Source: an uncultured Methanolobus sp. | GTDB lineage: Archaea > Halobacteriota > Methanosarcinia > Methanosarcinales > Methanosarcinaceae | Length of the DNA stretch: 64,000 bases | Reading direction: 5' to 3' | Assembly (NCBI RefSeq): GCF_963665675.1 | Contig: NZ_OY762426.1 | Coordinates: forward strand, 1,116,001 to 1,180,000 | In this document: positions 36,715 to 47,103 of the stretch, one piece after another | How the letters are laid out: each line of letters opens with the position of its first letter | Position numbering within the stretch: position 1 is the stretch's first letter | The notes under the pieces: generated by a model | Seen by the model: only the letters and a program-made list of their open reading frames with translations | Database searches by the model: none | Told to the model about the DNA's origin: nothing | Position numbers and translations under genes: made by a program

Positions 36715-37497
36715 TCAAAGAACGGATGTGCCCATTGTAAAATAGAAAGCCAGTAAAACAAGTGTGAAATAAATAATAGTAAGCATGGCTTCAGGTGCCT
36801 TAACCGGCCTTTTTTCATCAAGTATTATTAATTTTCCATCGTAGCATCGCGCATTCATAGAGATAAAGATCTTTTCACCCTGTTCCCACGACCTTATGAA
36901 AAGATTCGTACCCAGCATAACCATTGATCTGAAAGAAGTTCTAAAATCCTTATAGCCAAGTCTCACGGACTGAGCATGCTGCACACCTATTGCTACGTCA
37001 AGAAAAACAAAGATATAACGATACATCATCATTGCTACTTCAAGGAATGAGTCCGGAAGTTTTGTAGCTTTCAGGACAGAGAATAGTTCAATCATAGGTG
37101 TTGTAAGAGAAAGGAAGAACAGGCATGACATACCACCAAGTGTACGTGCAAGAACCAGGAAAGCCATATCAAGTCCGGCCTGACTTACACCAGGGGTGAA
37201 GCCAAAAATATCAAATGTAAACAGTTTGGCACCTTCTCCAAAGAAAAATGCTATAATCACTGCACTTACAAGAACAAAACCAACCGGTGCACCCAATATC
37301 CTCAGGTAGAACGAAACAGGAATCTTACCAAAATAGAGGGTTGCAAAACTCATGCAGATAGCTATGAGAAATGGGACAAATGGAGAATTGGAAGAAACAC
37401 CCGCAAGGATACCAAAAGTAACAATGGCTATTTTAAGCCAGTTATTCTTATACCTGAGCGGACTCAGGACAGCGTAGTCATCAAGTATGTGTGCCAT
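36715..37497 (-). CDS. cbiQ: Cobalt/nickel ECF transporter membrane coupler CbiQ
   Basis: EcfT-type transmembrane protein of 260 residues with about six helices and the cytoplasmic coupling helices carrying the Arg/Gly motif (QSVRLGYKDFRTSF and ISMNARCYDGK). It links the substrate-binding subunit CbiM to the ATPase. The intact counterpart of the remnant at 31582-31700. Confidence 0.94.
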   Translation of the reverse strand: MAHILDDYAVLSPLRYKNNWLKIAIVTFGILAGVSSNSPFVPFLIAICMSFATLYFGKIPVSFYLRILGAPVGFVLVSAVIIAFFFGEGAKLFTFDIFGFTPGVSQAGLDMAFLVLARTLGGMSCLFFLSLTTPMIELFSVLKATKLPDSFLEVAMMMYRYIFVFLDVAIGVQHAQSVRLGYKDFRTSFRSMVMLGTNLFIRSWEQGEKIFISMNARCYDGKLIILDEKRPVKAPEAMLTIIYFTLVLLAFYFTMGTSVL

Positions 37498-37735
37498 TTT
37501 AAAACCTAACCGGATATGAAGTGAACAAAACTGTGATCATTGTTGGTATAACTTGTTGCTACAAATAATAATGATAGGTATTATAAAGTAATACATAAGT
37601 ATTTCGACTACATTGGGAGTATTGTGCATCTATCAAAAAACAACAAGATGATAAAAATATATAACTAATACACATCAGATGTAATTGAATAAAGTAACAA
37701 AAATAAAGATGTGCCTCTTCAGGAGAAGCACACAA

Positions 37736-37750
37736 AGAGTTAGTTACTCT
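37736..37750 (-). terminator. Short hairpin at the cbiN stop codon
   Basis: AGAGT (37736-37740) pairs with ACTCT (37746-37750); the stop codon of cbiN (37740-37742) lies at the arm/loop border. A weaker relative of the hairpins at purL and nfo. Confidence 0.3.
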
Positions 37751-38030
37751 GCCCTTTTCCCTTATAATATCCAATTGTGTAACCGATTATGATTGCACCA
37801 AATGCTGCCTGAAGTGCAAAGAGAAGACTTTCAGTTTCTCCTCCAGGTGGTTCAAAGAGATACTGCTGGAACCATGGTTCAAAAGGTTCATAGCCATAAT
37901 TCTCTGCTACAAAATCTCCTGCCGCACCGTCTGCACCACCAAATTCTGAGTCAGGGTTTGCTGCCACTCCATAAAAGAACTGAGCAGCAAAAAGAAGCAC
38001 AACTAAAGCTACAAGATATTCTAATTTCAC
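37740..38030 (-). CDS. cbiN: Cobalt transport accessory protein CbiN
   Basis: Protein of 96 residues with one helix at each end and an extracytoplasmic acidic loop (PDSEFGGADGAAGDF...) between. This is the CbiN plan; CbiN helps load metal into CbiM. Its ATG overlaps the cbiM stop by four bases. A spacer of 242 bp separates it from cbiQ. Confidence 0.9.
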   Translation of the reverse strand: MKLEYLVALVVLLFAAQFFYGVAANPDSEFGGADGAAGDFVAENYGYEPFEPWFQQYLFEPPGGETESLLFALQAAFGAIIIGYTIGYYKGKGQSN

Positions 38031-38722
38031 TGCATTGCCTCCTTGAGTTTTGTTACTGCTGAAGATGTGAGCACATCAAGGTCAATAAGCACATCACTCT
38101 TGATCTGGACAACATATTTCATGATAAGTGCTGTAAGAGCTCCTTCCATTATTGCAAGTGGAACCTGGGTTGCTGCAAATATTGTGGCAAATGCCGTGAA
38201 TGATCCCAATATTCCGCCTTCAGCCGCAGGGAACGCCAGCGCCAGTTGCAGTGACGTTACAACATAAGTCACCCAATCCGCGATTGCTGTTGCAAGGAAA
38301 ACATTAAGGTAGAAATTCATTCCTGCTTTTGAAGCTGCTTTATAGAACACGTAAGCAACTGCAGGACCAATAATTGCCATTGATGCTGCGTTTGCACCAA
38401 GTGTAGTTATACCTCCATGCGCCAGGAAAATAGCCTGATAAAGAAGAACAATTACGCCAAGTACTGCTGTAATAGCAGGGCCAAAGAGAATAGCTGCCAT
38501 TCCTGTACCTGTAGGGTGTGAAGAGCTTCCCGTAACTGAAGGAAGTTTTAGGGAAGAAAGAACAAATATAAAAGCACCTGCAACAGCGAGGAGAGGAACA
38601 ACGTCCCTTCTTTCACTTACAAGTTTATTCAGTTTGTACATACCGTACAGTATAATAGGGATCGAAAATACGAACCATGCCTGCCACCATGGAGACGGCA
38701 GAAATCCTTCGAATATATGCAT
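38027..38722 (-). CDS. cbiM: Cobalt/nickel substrate-binding membrane protein CbiM
   Basis: S-component of 231 residues. It begins MHIFEGFLP: the N-terminal Met-His pair whose amino group and His2 ligate the metal in CbiM/NikM, so the start is certain. Further conserved segments are SSHPTGTGMAAILFGP and HGGITTLGANAASMAIIGP. Cobalt or nickel cannot be decided by sequence alone, but cbiD/cbiE close by favour cobalt for corrin synthesis. Confidence 0.96.
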   Translation of the reverse strand: MHIFEGFLPSPWWQAWFVFSIPIILYGMYKLNKLVSERRDVVPLLAVAGAFIFVLSSLKLPSVTGSSSHPTGTGMAAILFGPAITAVLGVIVLLYQAIFLAHGGITTLGANAASMAIIGPAVAYVFYKAASKAGMNFYLNVFLATAIADWVTYVVTSLQLALAFPAAEGGILGSFTAFATIFAATQVPLAIMEGALTALIMKYVVQIKSDVLIDLDVLTSSAVTKLKEAMQ

Positions 38723-39012
38723 TCAAATATCACCTTCCATTTTAATCACCCATTCAACAAAGGAATGTGCGTAGTCAACTTCATTTGTTTTGGGTATTGG
38801 ATGTAATATGTAATGATAAATAAATATATCGATACATGCCGAAGATTACAAGTGTTATCTAAAAAGATAATAATAGCTTTTGCACAAGTAAATATGACTA
38901 CGCATACAAACAAAGCAGCCTAAGTACTATCAGAAGCGATTCCCAGAAAAAAGAGTCCACAAATTAAGTCAAAATAGATTGCTTACAAAAAATAAAGTTA
39001 ATTTAAAAATAA

Positions 39013-39594
39013 CTAACGAACAATCATGATGCAGTATACATCCGACTTGTTTTCGGGTGGATTTGCCACTGTACCACATACCGAACGCTCATAAGAATAG
39101 CCAATATCTTCATAAATACATATACGGGCATCAATGCGCATACCACGAAGTAGTGCAGCAACTTCTTTAACGCCAAAATTATCGGCAGGCAACATGAAAA
39201 TATTCTTATCAAGCCCGACCTCTCTGATCAGAGCATCTTTTGCGGGAGCAGGATCCCTGCCATGTGCAGTGATCATTGCAAGAGTTGACATATCAACATG
39301 AAAACGTGCACATGCTGCCTGAATGGAAGATACTCCCGTAACAACTCTGTCCTTTTCCGTAGCAAACTTGCCAAGTCCGGAAAACATAGGATCACCGGTG
39401 GACAGGATCACCGCATCATCAGGTAAAAGATGAAGATTCTTATAGTCTTTAATTATGTGGGGCTCGCATTTGATGAACTTCTCTGCAAGTTCGATCGAAC
39501 GTTTAGAGCCGTAAATAACAGGAGCATTGCTGATAACTTCTATTGCTTCCTGTGTCAACATATTTGGACCTACACCAACACCAACAACTATCAT
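39013..39594 (-). CDS. cbiE: Cobalt-precorrin-7 C5-methyltransferase
   Basis: SAM-dependent tetrapyrrole methylase of 193 residues in the anaerobic cobalamin pathway. It has the N-terminal VGVGVGPNMLT loop, AVILSTGDPMFSGLG and GVSSIQAACARF, which form the SAM and substrate cleft. Begins two bases after cbiD. No fused CbiT domain. Methanogens need corrinoids for methyl transfer. Confidence 0.93.
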   Translation of the reverse strand: MIVVGVGVGPNMLTQEAIEVISNAPVIYGSKRSIELAEKFIKCEPHIIKDYKNLHLLPDDAVILSTGDPMFSGLGKFATEKDRVVTGVSSIQAACARFHVDMSTLAMITAHGRDPAPAKDALIREVGLDKNIFMLPADNFGVKEVAALLRGMRIDARICIYEDIGYSYERSVCGTVANPPENKSDVYCIMIVR

Positions 39595-39596
39595 AT

Positions 39597-40607
39597 TTAT
39601 TCACCACTGTCCATCAGAACCGTGCCGTCCCTGTCAACAACAACAATACGGGCACCTTTGCCTTTTTCTACAGCCATATTGAAAGCCTGTTTAAGGCGTT
39701 CATTCTCAGGATCAAGTTCAAGCATCTCAACCACAGTAGCAAAGCCGCTGTCCTTTAGCATATCAGGATTGCCCCATTTCAGTACAAGACCGGGCAGTCC
39801 GCAGATAACCACATCACCATGAGCTGCATCAAGAGCCTCAGATATGCGACTTCCTGCAAGCACAACCGTGTGATCCGGGAAAAGCATTGTAGAATACCGG
39901 ATACCGATTCTTCCTGTTGTGAGTACAACCTTATCAGAACACCTGATGAGGTCTCCTTTCATCTCTCCCAGATGGTCATTCCATGGTTCCACAAATCCGG
40001 TCGTCCCGAGAATTGAAATTCCGTCAATAATACCAATACGACTATTAAGAGTCTTTTTTGCAATTTCCTTTCCTTTTGGGAGATAAATAGTAACTTCAGC
40101 CCCTTTCAGACCAAGCGCTTCAACCGCTTCGGCAATTGATGCCTTGATCTGCTCCATTGGGCGTGGATTAATTGCAGGGTGACCTTTTTTGGATTCAAGT
40201 CCGCTACGGGTAACAATTCCTATACCCTCACCAGCGTAAACAGTAATTCCTTCTGCTTCCCTGGCATCTGCAACAAACTCAAGTCCCCTTGTAATGTCAG
40301 ATTCATGATCGTTATTAACTTTCACTGCAACAGCGTGTCCTTTATCGCCTTTCACATCCAGCTCTGCACGGAGCCCCACAGGTGTTGGCACGGAGACATG
40401 TGTCACTTTTCCTGCAAGGGACATAACTGCTGTCTTTGCAGCCAGTGCTGCAGTTGTTCCGGTAGTGTACCCTCTCTTTAATACAGAACCATCGCTCAGA
40501 ACTACAAGAGTTCCCTTCTTTATACCTTCTTCAAGCTCTTTACGTGGCATTTTTGAACGATCCAGCCATTCGTCTGGAATCTTGGATTTGTTTACCGGGT
40601 CGATCAT
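39597..40607 (-). CDS. cbiD: Cobalt-precorrin-5B C1-methyltransferase
   Basis: CbiD of 336 residues, which methylates C1 in the anaerobic corrin pathway. Characteristic [18 protein letters not shown] near residue 63, [17 protein letters not shown], and [11 protein letters not shown] are present. Forms a two-gene unit with cbiE; it is preceded by mutL on the same strand after 40 bp, although co-transcription with mutL is unlikely in function. Confidence 0.95.
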   Translation of the reverse strand: MIDPVNKSKIPDEWLDRSKMPRKELEEGIKKGTLVVLSDGSVLKRGYTTGTTAALAAKTAVMSLAGKVTHVSVPTPVGLRAELDVKGDKGHAVAVKVNNDHESDITRGLEFVADAREAEGITVYAGEGIGIVTRSGLESKKGHPAINPRPMEQIKASIAEAVEALGLKGAEVTIYLPKGKEIAKKTLNSRIGIIDGISILGTTGFVEPWNDHLGEMKGDLIRCSDKVVLTTGRIGIRYSTMLFPDHTVVLAGSRISEALDAAHGDVVICGLPGLVLKWGNPDMLKDSGFATVVEMLELDPENERLKQAFNMAVEKGKGARIVVVDRDGTVLMDSGE

Positions 40608-40648
40608 CTCTGGTCAATTGTAAGTAATACTTTTAAAATCTACCGACT

Positions 40649-42721
40649 CTATCCAGTCCTCTTAAATAGCTTGGCCAGCTCATACATAGAGAAAGAAATC
40701 ATGGTAGGCCGGCCATGGGGACATGTATATGGATTGTTGCAGTTCATGAGTTGACGTATGAGTTCTTCCATTTGTTTATTGCTGCACACAGCACCAGCCT
40801 TAATGGCTGCCCTGCATGCCATTGTGCTGCAAAGAAGATCATAGCGTTCCGTATCTTCTTTAACTCTGCCAACTGAAAGAAGGTCCGAGATTATATCATG
40901 TATCACATCAGTATGCTCAAGCTTGCCAAAGATGCTTGGGACAGTTGTCACAACATAGCTCTTCGGACCGAATTCCGAAATAGAAAAACCCATTTCCTCA
41001 AGCTGTGGAATGAAATCCTCAATAATTGCCATCTCTTTCTGGCTCAGATCAAGTGTTTCCGGAGTGATCAGTTCCTGCCACCCCATATCCTGCATCCTCA
41101 GCACCTGCTCATACATGATACGTTCATGCGCTGCATGCTGGTCAATAAGCACAAGCTTGCCATCCATTTCACAGATTATGTAAAGGTCTGCGTGCTGACC
41201 AAATACTTTCACTCCTGACGGACTAAAAGAAGCATTCAGTTCTTCCAGCTCCTCCGAACTTTCAGAACTGACATTCATCTGGAGCCTCTCACTTCTTTTC
41301 AGACGACGCTGCGTATCCTTGGCAGGATAGTGATAAGGCTCTTTTTCCTCATTAACAACATTTGCTTTTGTATTTTCAAGGGGTTCTTCATCAGAGATAA
41401 TAATTGGAGATGATCCTTCTGGATCAGCATTTTGCCCCTGAGCAACCAATTCCCCCTCATGTGAAGGAACAGCAACCTGATTATCATAAGAGGGAACACG
41501 TGGTTTCGATGAAGCAGTTATATCTTGTGCAGAAGAAACAGAAAAACCTGAAGGCTTTCCAGATTCTTCTGATTCTTCAGACTTATAGGATACTGGCTTG
41601 TCCACCGGAGAACTTGGAGAAGGCGAAGAAGGCTTATTACCTGAAATGTTAAACCGTGACTGAACAGGAAAATCTTTTTTGTCCAATTGTACTTCGGGCA
41701 CAAGAGACTCCTTTGCAAGAGCTTCCTCTACAGCAGATACGATCATGACACTAATTTCTTTTTCATGACTGAGCCTGACTTCTCTCTTTGCAGGATGCAC
41801 ATTCACATCCACATTGACAGGGTCGATTATAAAATTGAGGAAAGCTGCCGGATAACGACCTTTTGGAAGCAGTGTATAATAGCCAAGTCTTACTGCATTA
41901 CTAAGCTGGTTTGAATAAATGGGCCTGCCATTTATGAAAAATACCTGGAAATCCTTGCCACTCCTGGTAAACTCTGGTTTTGATATGTATCCTGAAATTG
42001 CCAGAAGGTCTGATTCGTATTCCAGGGGAACAAGAGAGCGTGCAACATCAGCACCATAAAGATGTACGACGCTGTCCAGTAGTTTTACAGATGCTGGTGA
42101 GCGCAGGTTTACTTTTCCATCTATAACCAAAGTAAATGAAACATCTGGATGGGACAAAGCGTTTCTTGAAACAACATCCACAATATGTGCCAGTTCAGTT
42201 CTGGCACTCTTCAGGTATTTTCTGCGAGCAGGAGTACTGTAAAAAAGATCATTGACAAGAATACTGGTTCCCACTGCTGCACCGGTAGAGCTTATGTTCT
42301 TGATGCCACTTGTATCAACCACAACCTTTGTTCCTTCTATCTCATCCTCCTGCCGGGTGACAAGCTCAACACGTGCGACAGAAGCAATAGAAGCAAGAGC
42401 CTCCCCCCTGAATCCCATCGTGAGAATGCTATCAAGATCCTCGATTCTGCCGATCTTACTTGTAGCATGTTTTTTAAATGCCATTGAGGCATCTGTATGG
42501 CTCATTCCAACACCATTGTCTATAACAAGGATGCTTTTCGTGCCATACCCCCCTATTTCCACTCGAACATCAGTTGCATGAGCATCAATGGAGTTCTCGA
42601 TCAGCTCCTTGACAACTGACGCGGGACGTTCTATAACCTCTCCTGCTGCTATTTTATTGATGGTGGACTCATCCAGTAATTTTATTCCGGAACCTTTAAT
42701 ATCACACGATTTCTCAGCCAT
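40649..42721 (-). CDS. mutL: DNA mismatch repair protein MutL
   Basis: GHKL ATPase of 690 residues. N-terminal motifs are ELIENSIDA, DNGVGM and GFRGEALASI. The C-terminal domain has DQHAAHERIMYE (the DQHA-x2-E-x4-E metal site), ACRAA and CPHGRP, so it is the nicking-endonuclease type found where MutH is absent. The linker (about 350-480) is Ser/Pro-rich. ATG 42721 has AGGAAG six bases before it and is better than 42754. Bacterial-type MutSL in mesophilic methanogens is thought to be acquired. Confidence 0.95.
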   Translation of the reverse strand: MAEKSCDIKGSGIKLLDESTINKIAAGEVIERPASVVKELIENSIDAHATDVRVEIGGYGTKSILVIDNGVGMSHTDASMAFKKHATSKIGRIEDLDSILTMGFRGEALASIASVARVELVTRQEDEIEGTKVVVDTSGIKNISSTGAAVGTSILVNDLFYSTPARRKYLKSARTELAHIVDVVSRNALSHPDVSFTLVIDGKVNLRSPASVKLLDSVVHLYGADVARSLVPLEYESDLLAISGYISKPEFTRSGKDFQVFFINGRPIYSNQLSNAVRLGYYTLLPKGRYPAAFLNFIIDPVNVDVNVHPAKREVRLSHEKEISVMIVSAVEEALAKESLVPEVQLDKKDFPVQSRFNISGNKPSSPSPSSPVDKPVSYKSEESEESGKPSGFSVSSAQDITASSKPRVPSYDNQVAVPSHEGELVAQGQNADPEGSSPIIISDEEPLENTKANVVNEEKEPYHYPAKDTQRRLKRSERLQMNVSSESSEELEELNASFSPSGVKVFGQHADLYIICEMDGKLVLIDQHAAHERIMYEQVLRMQDMGWQELITPETLDLSQKEMAIIEDFIPQLEEMGFSISEFGPKSYVVTTVPSIFGKLEHTDVIHDIISDLLSVGRVKEDTERYDLLCSTMACRAAIKAGAVCSNKQMEELIRQLMNCNNPYTCPHGRPTMISFSMYELAKLFKRTG

Positions 42722-42808
42722 TTTCCACTTCCTGTCCACGACAAGTGTAAACAATTAAACAATAAATGAAGACAACAAATTCTCACTACCAACCCATCAT
42801 GGCAAAAA

Positions 42809-42836
42809 TATCTTGTTGTTAGTATTTTTGTGTTTT
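42809..42836 (-). promoter_or_regulatory. 28-bp element upstream of mutL, shared with mutS
   Basis: TATCTTGTTGTTAGTATT, continuing TTTGTGTTTT, differs from 46913-46940 at one base only. It lies 88 bases before the mutL ATG. Candidate common regulatory site. Confidence 0.55.
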
Positions 42837-42985
42837 CATTGGAAAACTCATCATTACTGCATTCATACTACCTTTGTTACTACCTGCTACTATTATTAAA
42901 CCCAGATGAAAAAATATGAAATCTGAACAACAGAATTATATCATTTCATGCTATCTGAAAGCAACATCAAATAAGAAGGTTTTAC

Positions 42986-44173
42986 ATGGAAAATTCCGGT
43001 AAACTAAAAAACATAGTTCCTTTGTTAGCTCTTTTGACAGCATTTCCAGCATTTTCTACAGATATGATATTGCCAGCGATACCGTCACTGGCACTTCTGT
43101 GGAACAAGCCGCTTTCAGTGGTCAACCTGATACTCATCGGTTTCTTTGTAACCTACGGATTCTCACTGCTGTTCTATGGTCCGATATCAGACAGATATGG
43201 ACGAAAGAAGCCTTTGATGGCAGGTATCATCTTGTACATACTTGCCAGCATACTCTGTGCCACGGCTAACGGTGCAACTGCACTAATAATATTCAGGATA
43301 CTGCAGGCTGCCGGAGCTGCTGCCAGTGCATCTATTTCAATGGCAATGACAAAAGACATCTTTGCAGGAAACGAAAGGCAGAGGATACTTGCTTACATCG
43401 CTGTTATAATGGCACTTGCGCCAATGTTCGCACCTATTGTAGGTGGATGGATACTTGCATACCTCAGGTGGCACTGGATTTTCATTGCTCAGGGTGCAAT
43501 GGGAATTATTGGACTTCTTGGTGTCATCAGAACACCGGAAACCCTTAAGGAAACATCAAACGTACCCATCTCAAAGGTAATGAATTCTTATTGGGGACTA
43601 TTGCTCAATACAAATTATATGATCATGGTACTTGTGATGTCTATCAGCCTGCTGCCACTTTATAGTTTTATTGCAGGATCATCAGCCCTTTACATCAACA
43701 GATTTGGAATGACAGAACAAACATTTAGTTATTTCTTCGCGTTCAATGCCCTTGCACTCATGGCAGGGTCAATGTCATGCCTGAAACTCACAGACAGGAT
43801 AAATCCTAAACACCTGATGACTGCCGGCTTTGCAGGAATCACAATTGGAGCAGTACTAATACTTACAATAGGACATTACGGACCCTGGACATTTGCACTC
43901 CCAATGGCACTCATCACATATTCCATAGGAATAAGCAGACCTCCAAGCAACCACCTTGTACTTGAACAGGTACACAAGGACGCAGGAGCTGCATCTTCCC
44001 TGTTGATATTCACGTACTTCACTCTCGGTGCAGCAGGTATGTGGCTGGTTTCACAGGAATGGATGGAGCGCATGCAGATACTTGGAACAATTACCCTGGT
44101 TTGCGGAATTATTGTCTTTGCAGCCTGGATGTTGTTACAGAAAAGAGGACTTGGTTCTGAAAGTCATCATTAA
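42986..44173 (+). CDS. MFS drug-resistance transporter, Bcr/CflA type
   Basis: Twelve-helix exporter of 395 residues. The motif A loop after helix 2 reads GPISDRYGRKKPL, and helices 4-5 contain RILQAAGAAASASISMAMTKD and the antiporter-like PMFAPIVGGWI. Such proteins expel drugs, sulfonamides or amino-acid derivatives with proton exchange. It lies between mutL (divergent) and mutS (convergent) but has no evident link to repair. Confidence 0.9.
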   Translation: MENSGKLKNIVPLLALLTAFPAFSTDMILPAIPSLALLWNKPLSVVNLILIGFFVTYGFSLLFYGPISDRYGRKKPLMAGIILYILASILCATANGATALIIFRILQAAGAAASASISMAMTKDIFAGNERQRILAYIAVIMALAPMFAPIVGGWILAYLRWHWIFIAQGAMGIIGLLGVIRTPETLKETSNVPISKVMNSYWGLLLNTNYMIMVLVMSISLLPLYSFIAGSSALYINRFGMTEQTFSYFFAFNALALMAGSMSCLKLTDRINPKHLMTAGFAGITIGAVLILTIGHYGPWTFALPMALITYSIGISRPPSNHLVLEQVHKDAGAASSLLIFTYFTLGAAGMWLVSQEWMERMQILGTITLVCGIIVFAAWMLLQKRGLGSESHH

Positions 44174-44230
44174 TGTAACTAAGTAATAAAAGAAAATTAT
44201 AAAAGATGAAAGAAAAAGGCGCATTCAACA

Positions 44231-46882
44231 TTATGAAAGCTTATTTTTTATTTCATTTAATTTGTTTAAAGCATCAATAGGAGTCATTGAATTTACATCC
44301 AGTTTTTTAAGCTCCTCAATGACAGGGTCAGGAACATTTTCACTGAAAGTTGCATCCTGATCGAACAGAATAACCTGAGTGTACTTTGAGCTGCTACGTT
44401 GTTTCTTTTTGCCGCCTTTGCGGTCCTCTTCACTCAGCATACATTCATCCTCGATATCCTCAAGGATCTCCTTTGCCCTTGAAGTGACAGCATGAGGCAC
44501 ACCTGCAATCCTTGCAACGTGGATACCATAACTCCTGTCAGTTGCACCAGGGACTATCTTACGCAGGAAAACAAGGTCATCACCTTCTTCCTTTACTGCA
44601 ATATGATAATTTTTGACCCTCTTAAGACCACCTGCAACTTCCGTGAGCTGGTGGTAGTGTGTGGCGAAAAGCGACCTGACACCAACACGGCCTTTGTTGT
44701 GAATGTACTCAACAACTGCCTTTGCAATACTATAACCATCATAGGTGCTTGTTCCTCTGCCGATTTCGTCCAGCAGCACCAGACTTTTTGGGGTTGCATT
44801 GTTCAGGATGTTGGCAAGCTCAACCATTTCCACCATGAAGGTACTCTGTCCACTTGCGAGGTCATCAAAGGCACCGACCCTTGTAAAGACCCTGTCCACA
44901 ATTCCTATGGAAGCATGGGATGCAGGAACAAAAGAACCTGCCTGAGCCATTATAACTATCATGGCGATCTGCCTCATGTAGGTGGATTTACCGGCCATGT
45001 TAGGACCTGTTATTAACTGGAACTGGTTTTCAGTGCAATCCATCTCAGTGTCGTTTGGAACAAAACCACCGGGAACGGTATTCTCAACCACAGGATGCCT
45101 TCCATCCCTGATAAGCAACCTGCAGTCAGGAGTTATCGCAGGTCTTACGTAATTGTTATTTGCAGCAACTTCTGCAAGGTTTGCAAGCACATCCAGTGTT
45201 CCGATAAGAGCAGCAGTTTCCTGCAACTGCCTTGAATGTGAAGCTACTATAGAATTTAGTTCACTGAGAAGCTCATGTTCCAAAGCCACCATTTTCTCGT
45301 CAGCTGAGAGTATAGCACTCTCACGTTCCTTGAGTTCAGGAGTGTAGAACCTCTCAGCGTTGGTCATGGTCTGCTTCCTGATATAATCATCAGGGACCTG
45401 GGAAATATTGGCCTTTGTGACTTCAAGGTAATAGCCAAATACCTTGTTGTAGCCTACTTTCAGGGATTTGATACCTGTCCTGTCACGCTCTTTCTGCTGG
45501 AACTTTGCAATCCATTGCTTACCATTCTTTGACAGGTCAAACAGTTCATCAAGCTGCTCATTGTATCCGGGTTTGATCATTCCCCCGTCTCTTACACTGA
45601 GAGGTGGTTCTTCAACAATGGCACTACCTATCAGCTTTGAAAGTTCATCCAGCTCCTCAAAAGAAGATAGCTGCGAGACAGTTCCACTTAGCAGATCCAC
45701 ATCCTTGCAGCCACTAAGGGATTCAAGTAAAAGAGGAACGGATTCGAGGGATTTTTTCAATGATACAAGGTCTCTTGCATTAGAATTGCCGTACATGACC
45801 CTACCAACAAGCCTCTCCATATCCTTTACATAGGACAGATGGGAACGGATATCAAAACGGACAAGTGTGTTATCACCAAGCCAAGCAATGGAATCCAGGC
45901 GGTCATTGATAGCATCAACAGAAATCAGTGGTTTCAGCAGCCATTTCTGGAGCTGACGTCTACCCATAGGTGTTTTTGTATCATCAAGCACTCCGATAAG
46001 GGAAGAATCATTGCCCTCACCTCTTACGTTTTTCACAATCTCCAGGTTTCTCAGGGTGATGGCATCCAGAACCATGAACTCCGAATCAAAATAAGTCTTC
46101 AGGGACTGCACCTGTGAAAGTTCCCTCATCTGGGTATCCGTAGCATATTTTAATGCGGCACCGGCAGATGAAACTGCACGATGAAGTTCACTGCAACCCA
46201 TACCTTCAAGGGTTGAAACATTGAAATGGCCCTGAAGTATCTTTTCAGCGATTTTCAGGTCGAATGCATCCTCATCGAATTCATGAATAATAATCTTAAG
46301 CTCTTTCAGGCGCTCTGTGAGATGTGAATCCTCAATTAGTGATGGTGGCAAAATACACTCAGAAGGCCCCATACGAGCAACTTCACTGGCAACACGGTCA
46401 TAAGGAACAGTGTCCTTGAACTGGGTTGTCAGGAACTCTCCGGTTGATATGTCAAGGAATGAAAGACCATATTCTTCTTTTTCACCATAAACTGCCATAA
46501 GATAGTTGTTTGAAGAATCGGCAAACATGGATGAATCCATCGCAGTACCCGGAGTTACAACCCTTACCACTCCTCTTTTGACAACGCCTTTGGCCTTTTT
46601 TGGATCTTCAAGTTGCTCACATATGGCAACCTTGTAGCCCTTTTTGATCAATCGGGGAAGATAATTGTCAATTGCATGATAGGGGATGCCTGCAAGTGGC
46701 ATCTTTTCCCCGTCCTTACTTTTTCCCCGGGTTGTCAGGGTAATCTCAAGTTCCCGGGCAATTGTTTTGGCATCCTCTCCAAAAGACTCGTAAAAATCCC
46801 CCATCCTGAAGAATATGAGGGCGTCCTTATGCTCTTCTTTTGCTGCATAATACTGTTGCATGGCAGGGGTTACTTTACTCAT
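44231..46882 (-). CDS. mutS: DNA mismatch recognition protein MutS
   Basis: MutS1 of 883 residues. The N terminus holds the mismatch wedge motif FFRMGDFYESFG (Phe-x-Glu). The ATPase region has GPNMAGKSTYMRQ, DDLASGQSTFMVEM and LLDEIGRGTSTYDG. It ends with the usual helix and a short tail. Works with MutL encoded 1.5 kb downstream on the same strand; the intervening MFS gene is on the other strand. Confidence 0.97.
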   Translation of the reverse strand: MSKVTPAMQQYYAAKEEHKDALIFFRMGDFYESFGEDAKTIARELEITLTTRGKSKDGEKMPLAGIPYHAIDNYLPRLIKKGYKVAICEQLEDPKKAKGVVKRGVVRVVTPGTAMDSSMFADSSNNYLMAVYGEKEEYGLSFLDISTGEFLTTQFKDTVPYDRVASEVARMGPSECILPPSLIEDSHLTERLKELKIIIHEFDEDAFDLKIAEKILQGHFNVSTLEGMGCSELHRAVSSAGAALKYATDTQMRELSQVQSLKTYFDSEFMVLDAITLRNLEIVKNVRGEGNDSSLIGVLDDTKTPMGRRQLQKWLLKPLISVDAINDRLDSIAWLGDNTLVRFDIRSHLSYVKDMERLVGRVMYGNSNARDLVSLKKSLESVPLLLESLSGCKDVDLLSGTVSQLSSFEELDELSKLIGSAIVEEPPLSVRDGGMIKPGYNEQLDELFDLSKNGKQWIAKFQQKERDRTGIKSLKVGYNKVFGYYLEVTKANISQVPDDYIRKQTMTNAERFYTPELKERESAILSADEKMVALEHELLSELNSIVASHSRQLQETAALIGTLDVLANLAEVAANNNYVRPAITPDCRLLIRDGRHPVVENTVPGGFVPNDTEMDCTENQFQLITGPNMAGKSTYMRQIAMIVIMAQAGSFVPASHASIGIVDRVFTRVGAFDDLASGQSTFMVEMVELANILNNATPKSLVLLDEIGRGTSTYDGYSIAKAVVEYIHNKGRVGVRSLFATHYHQLTEVAGGLKRVKNYHIAVKEEGDDLVFLRKIVPGATDRSYGIHVARIAGVPHAVTSRAKEILEDIEDECMLSEEDRKGGKKKQRSSSKYTQVILFDQDATFSENVPDPVIEELKKLDVNSMTPIDALNKLNEIKNKLS

Positions 46883-46912
46883 GGTGATTCACACAGAATT
46901 GATGCCCCAGAT

Positions 46913-46940
46913 TATCTGGTTGTTAGTATTTTTGTGTTTT
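46913..46940 (-). promoter_or_regulatory. 28-bp element upstream of mutS, shared with mutL
   Basis: Same 28 bases as 42809-42836 apart from one T/G change, 31 bases before the mutS ATG. A TATA-like ATATATATTA lies further out near 46967-46977 on the minus strand side, which would place the element within or next to the transcript start. Confidence 0.55.
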
Positions 46941-47103
46941 GCATACTAAAAAACAGCCTAACATCGTAATATATATAAGTGCTACACTAATTATGAAAGT
47001 TTTTAGCAAAGTAAATATACAATAAACCTGAAGAGTAGAGTAGGAAAACGAATTGTGTTAGACAGGGGTTTGTTTTTCTTATTTAGATTCAATGGTGGTA
47101 CAA

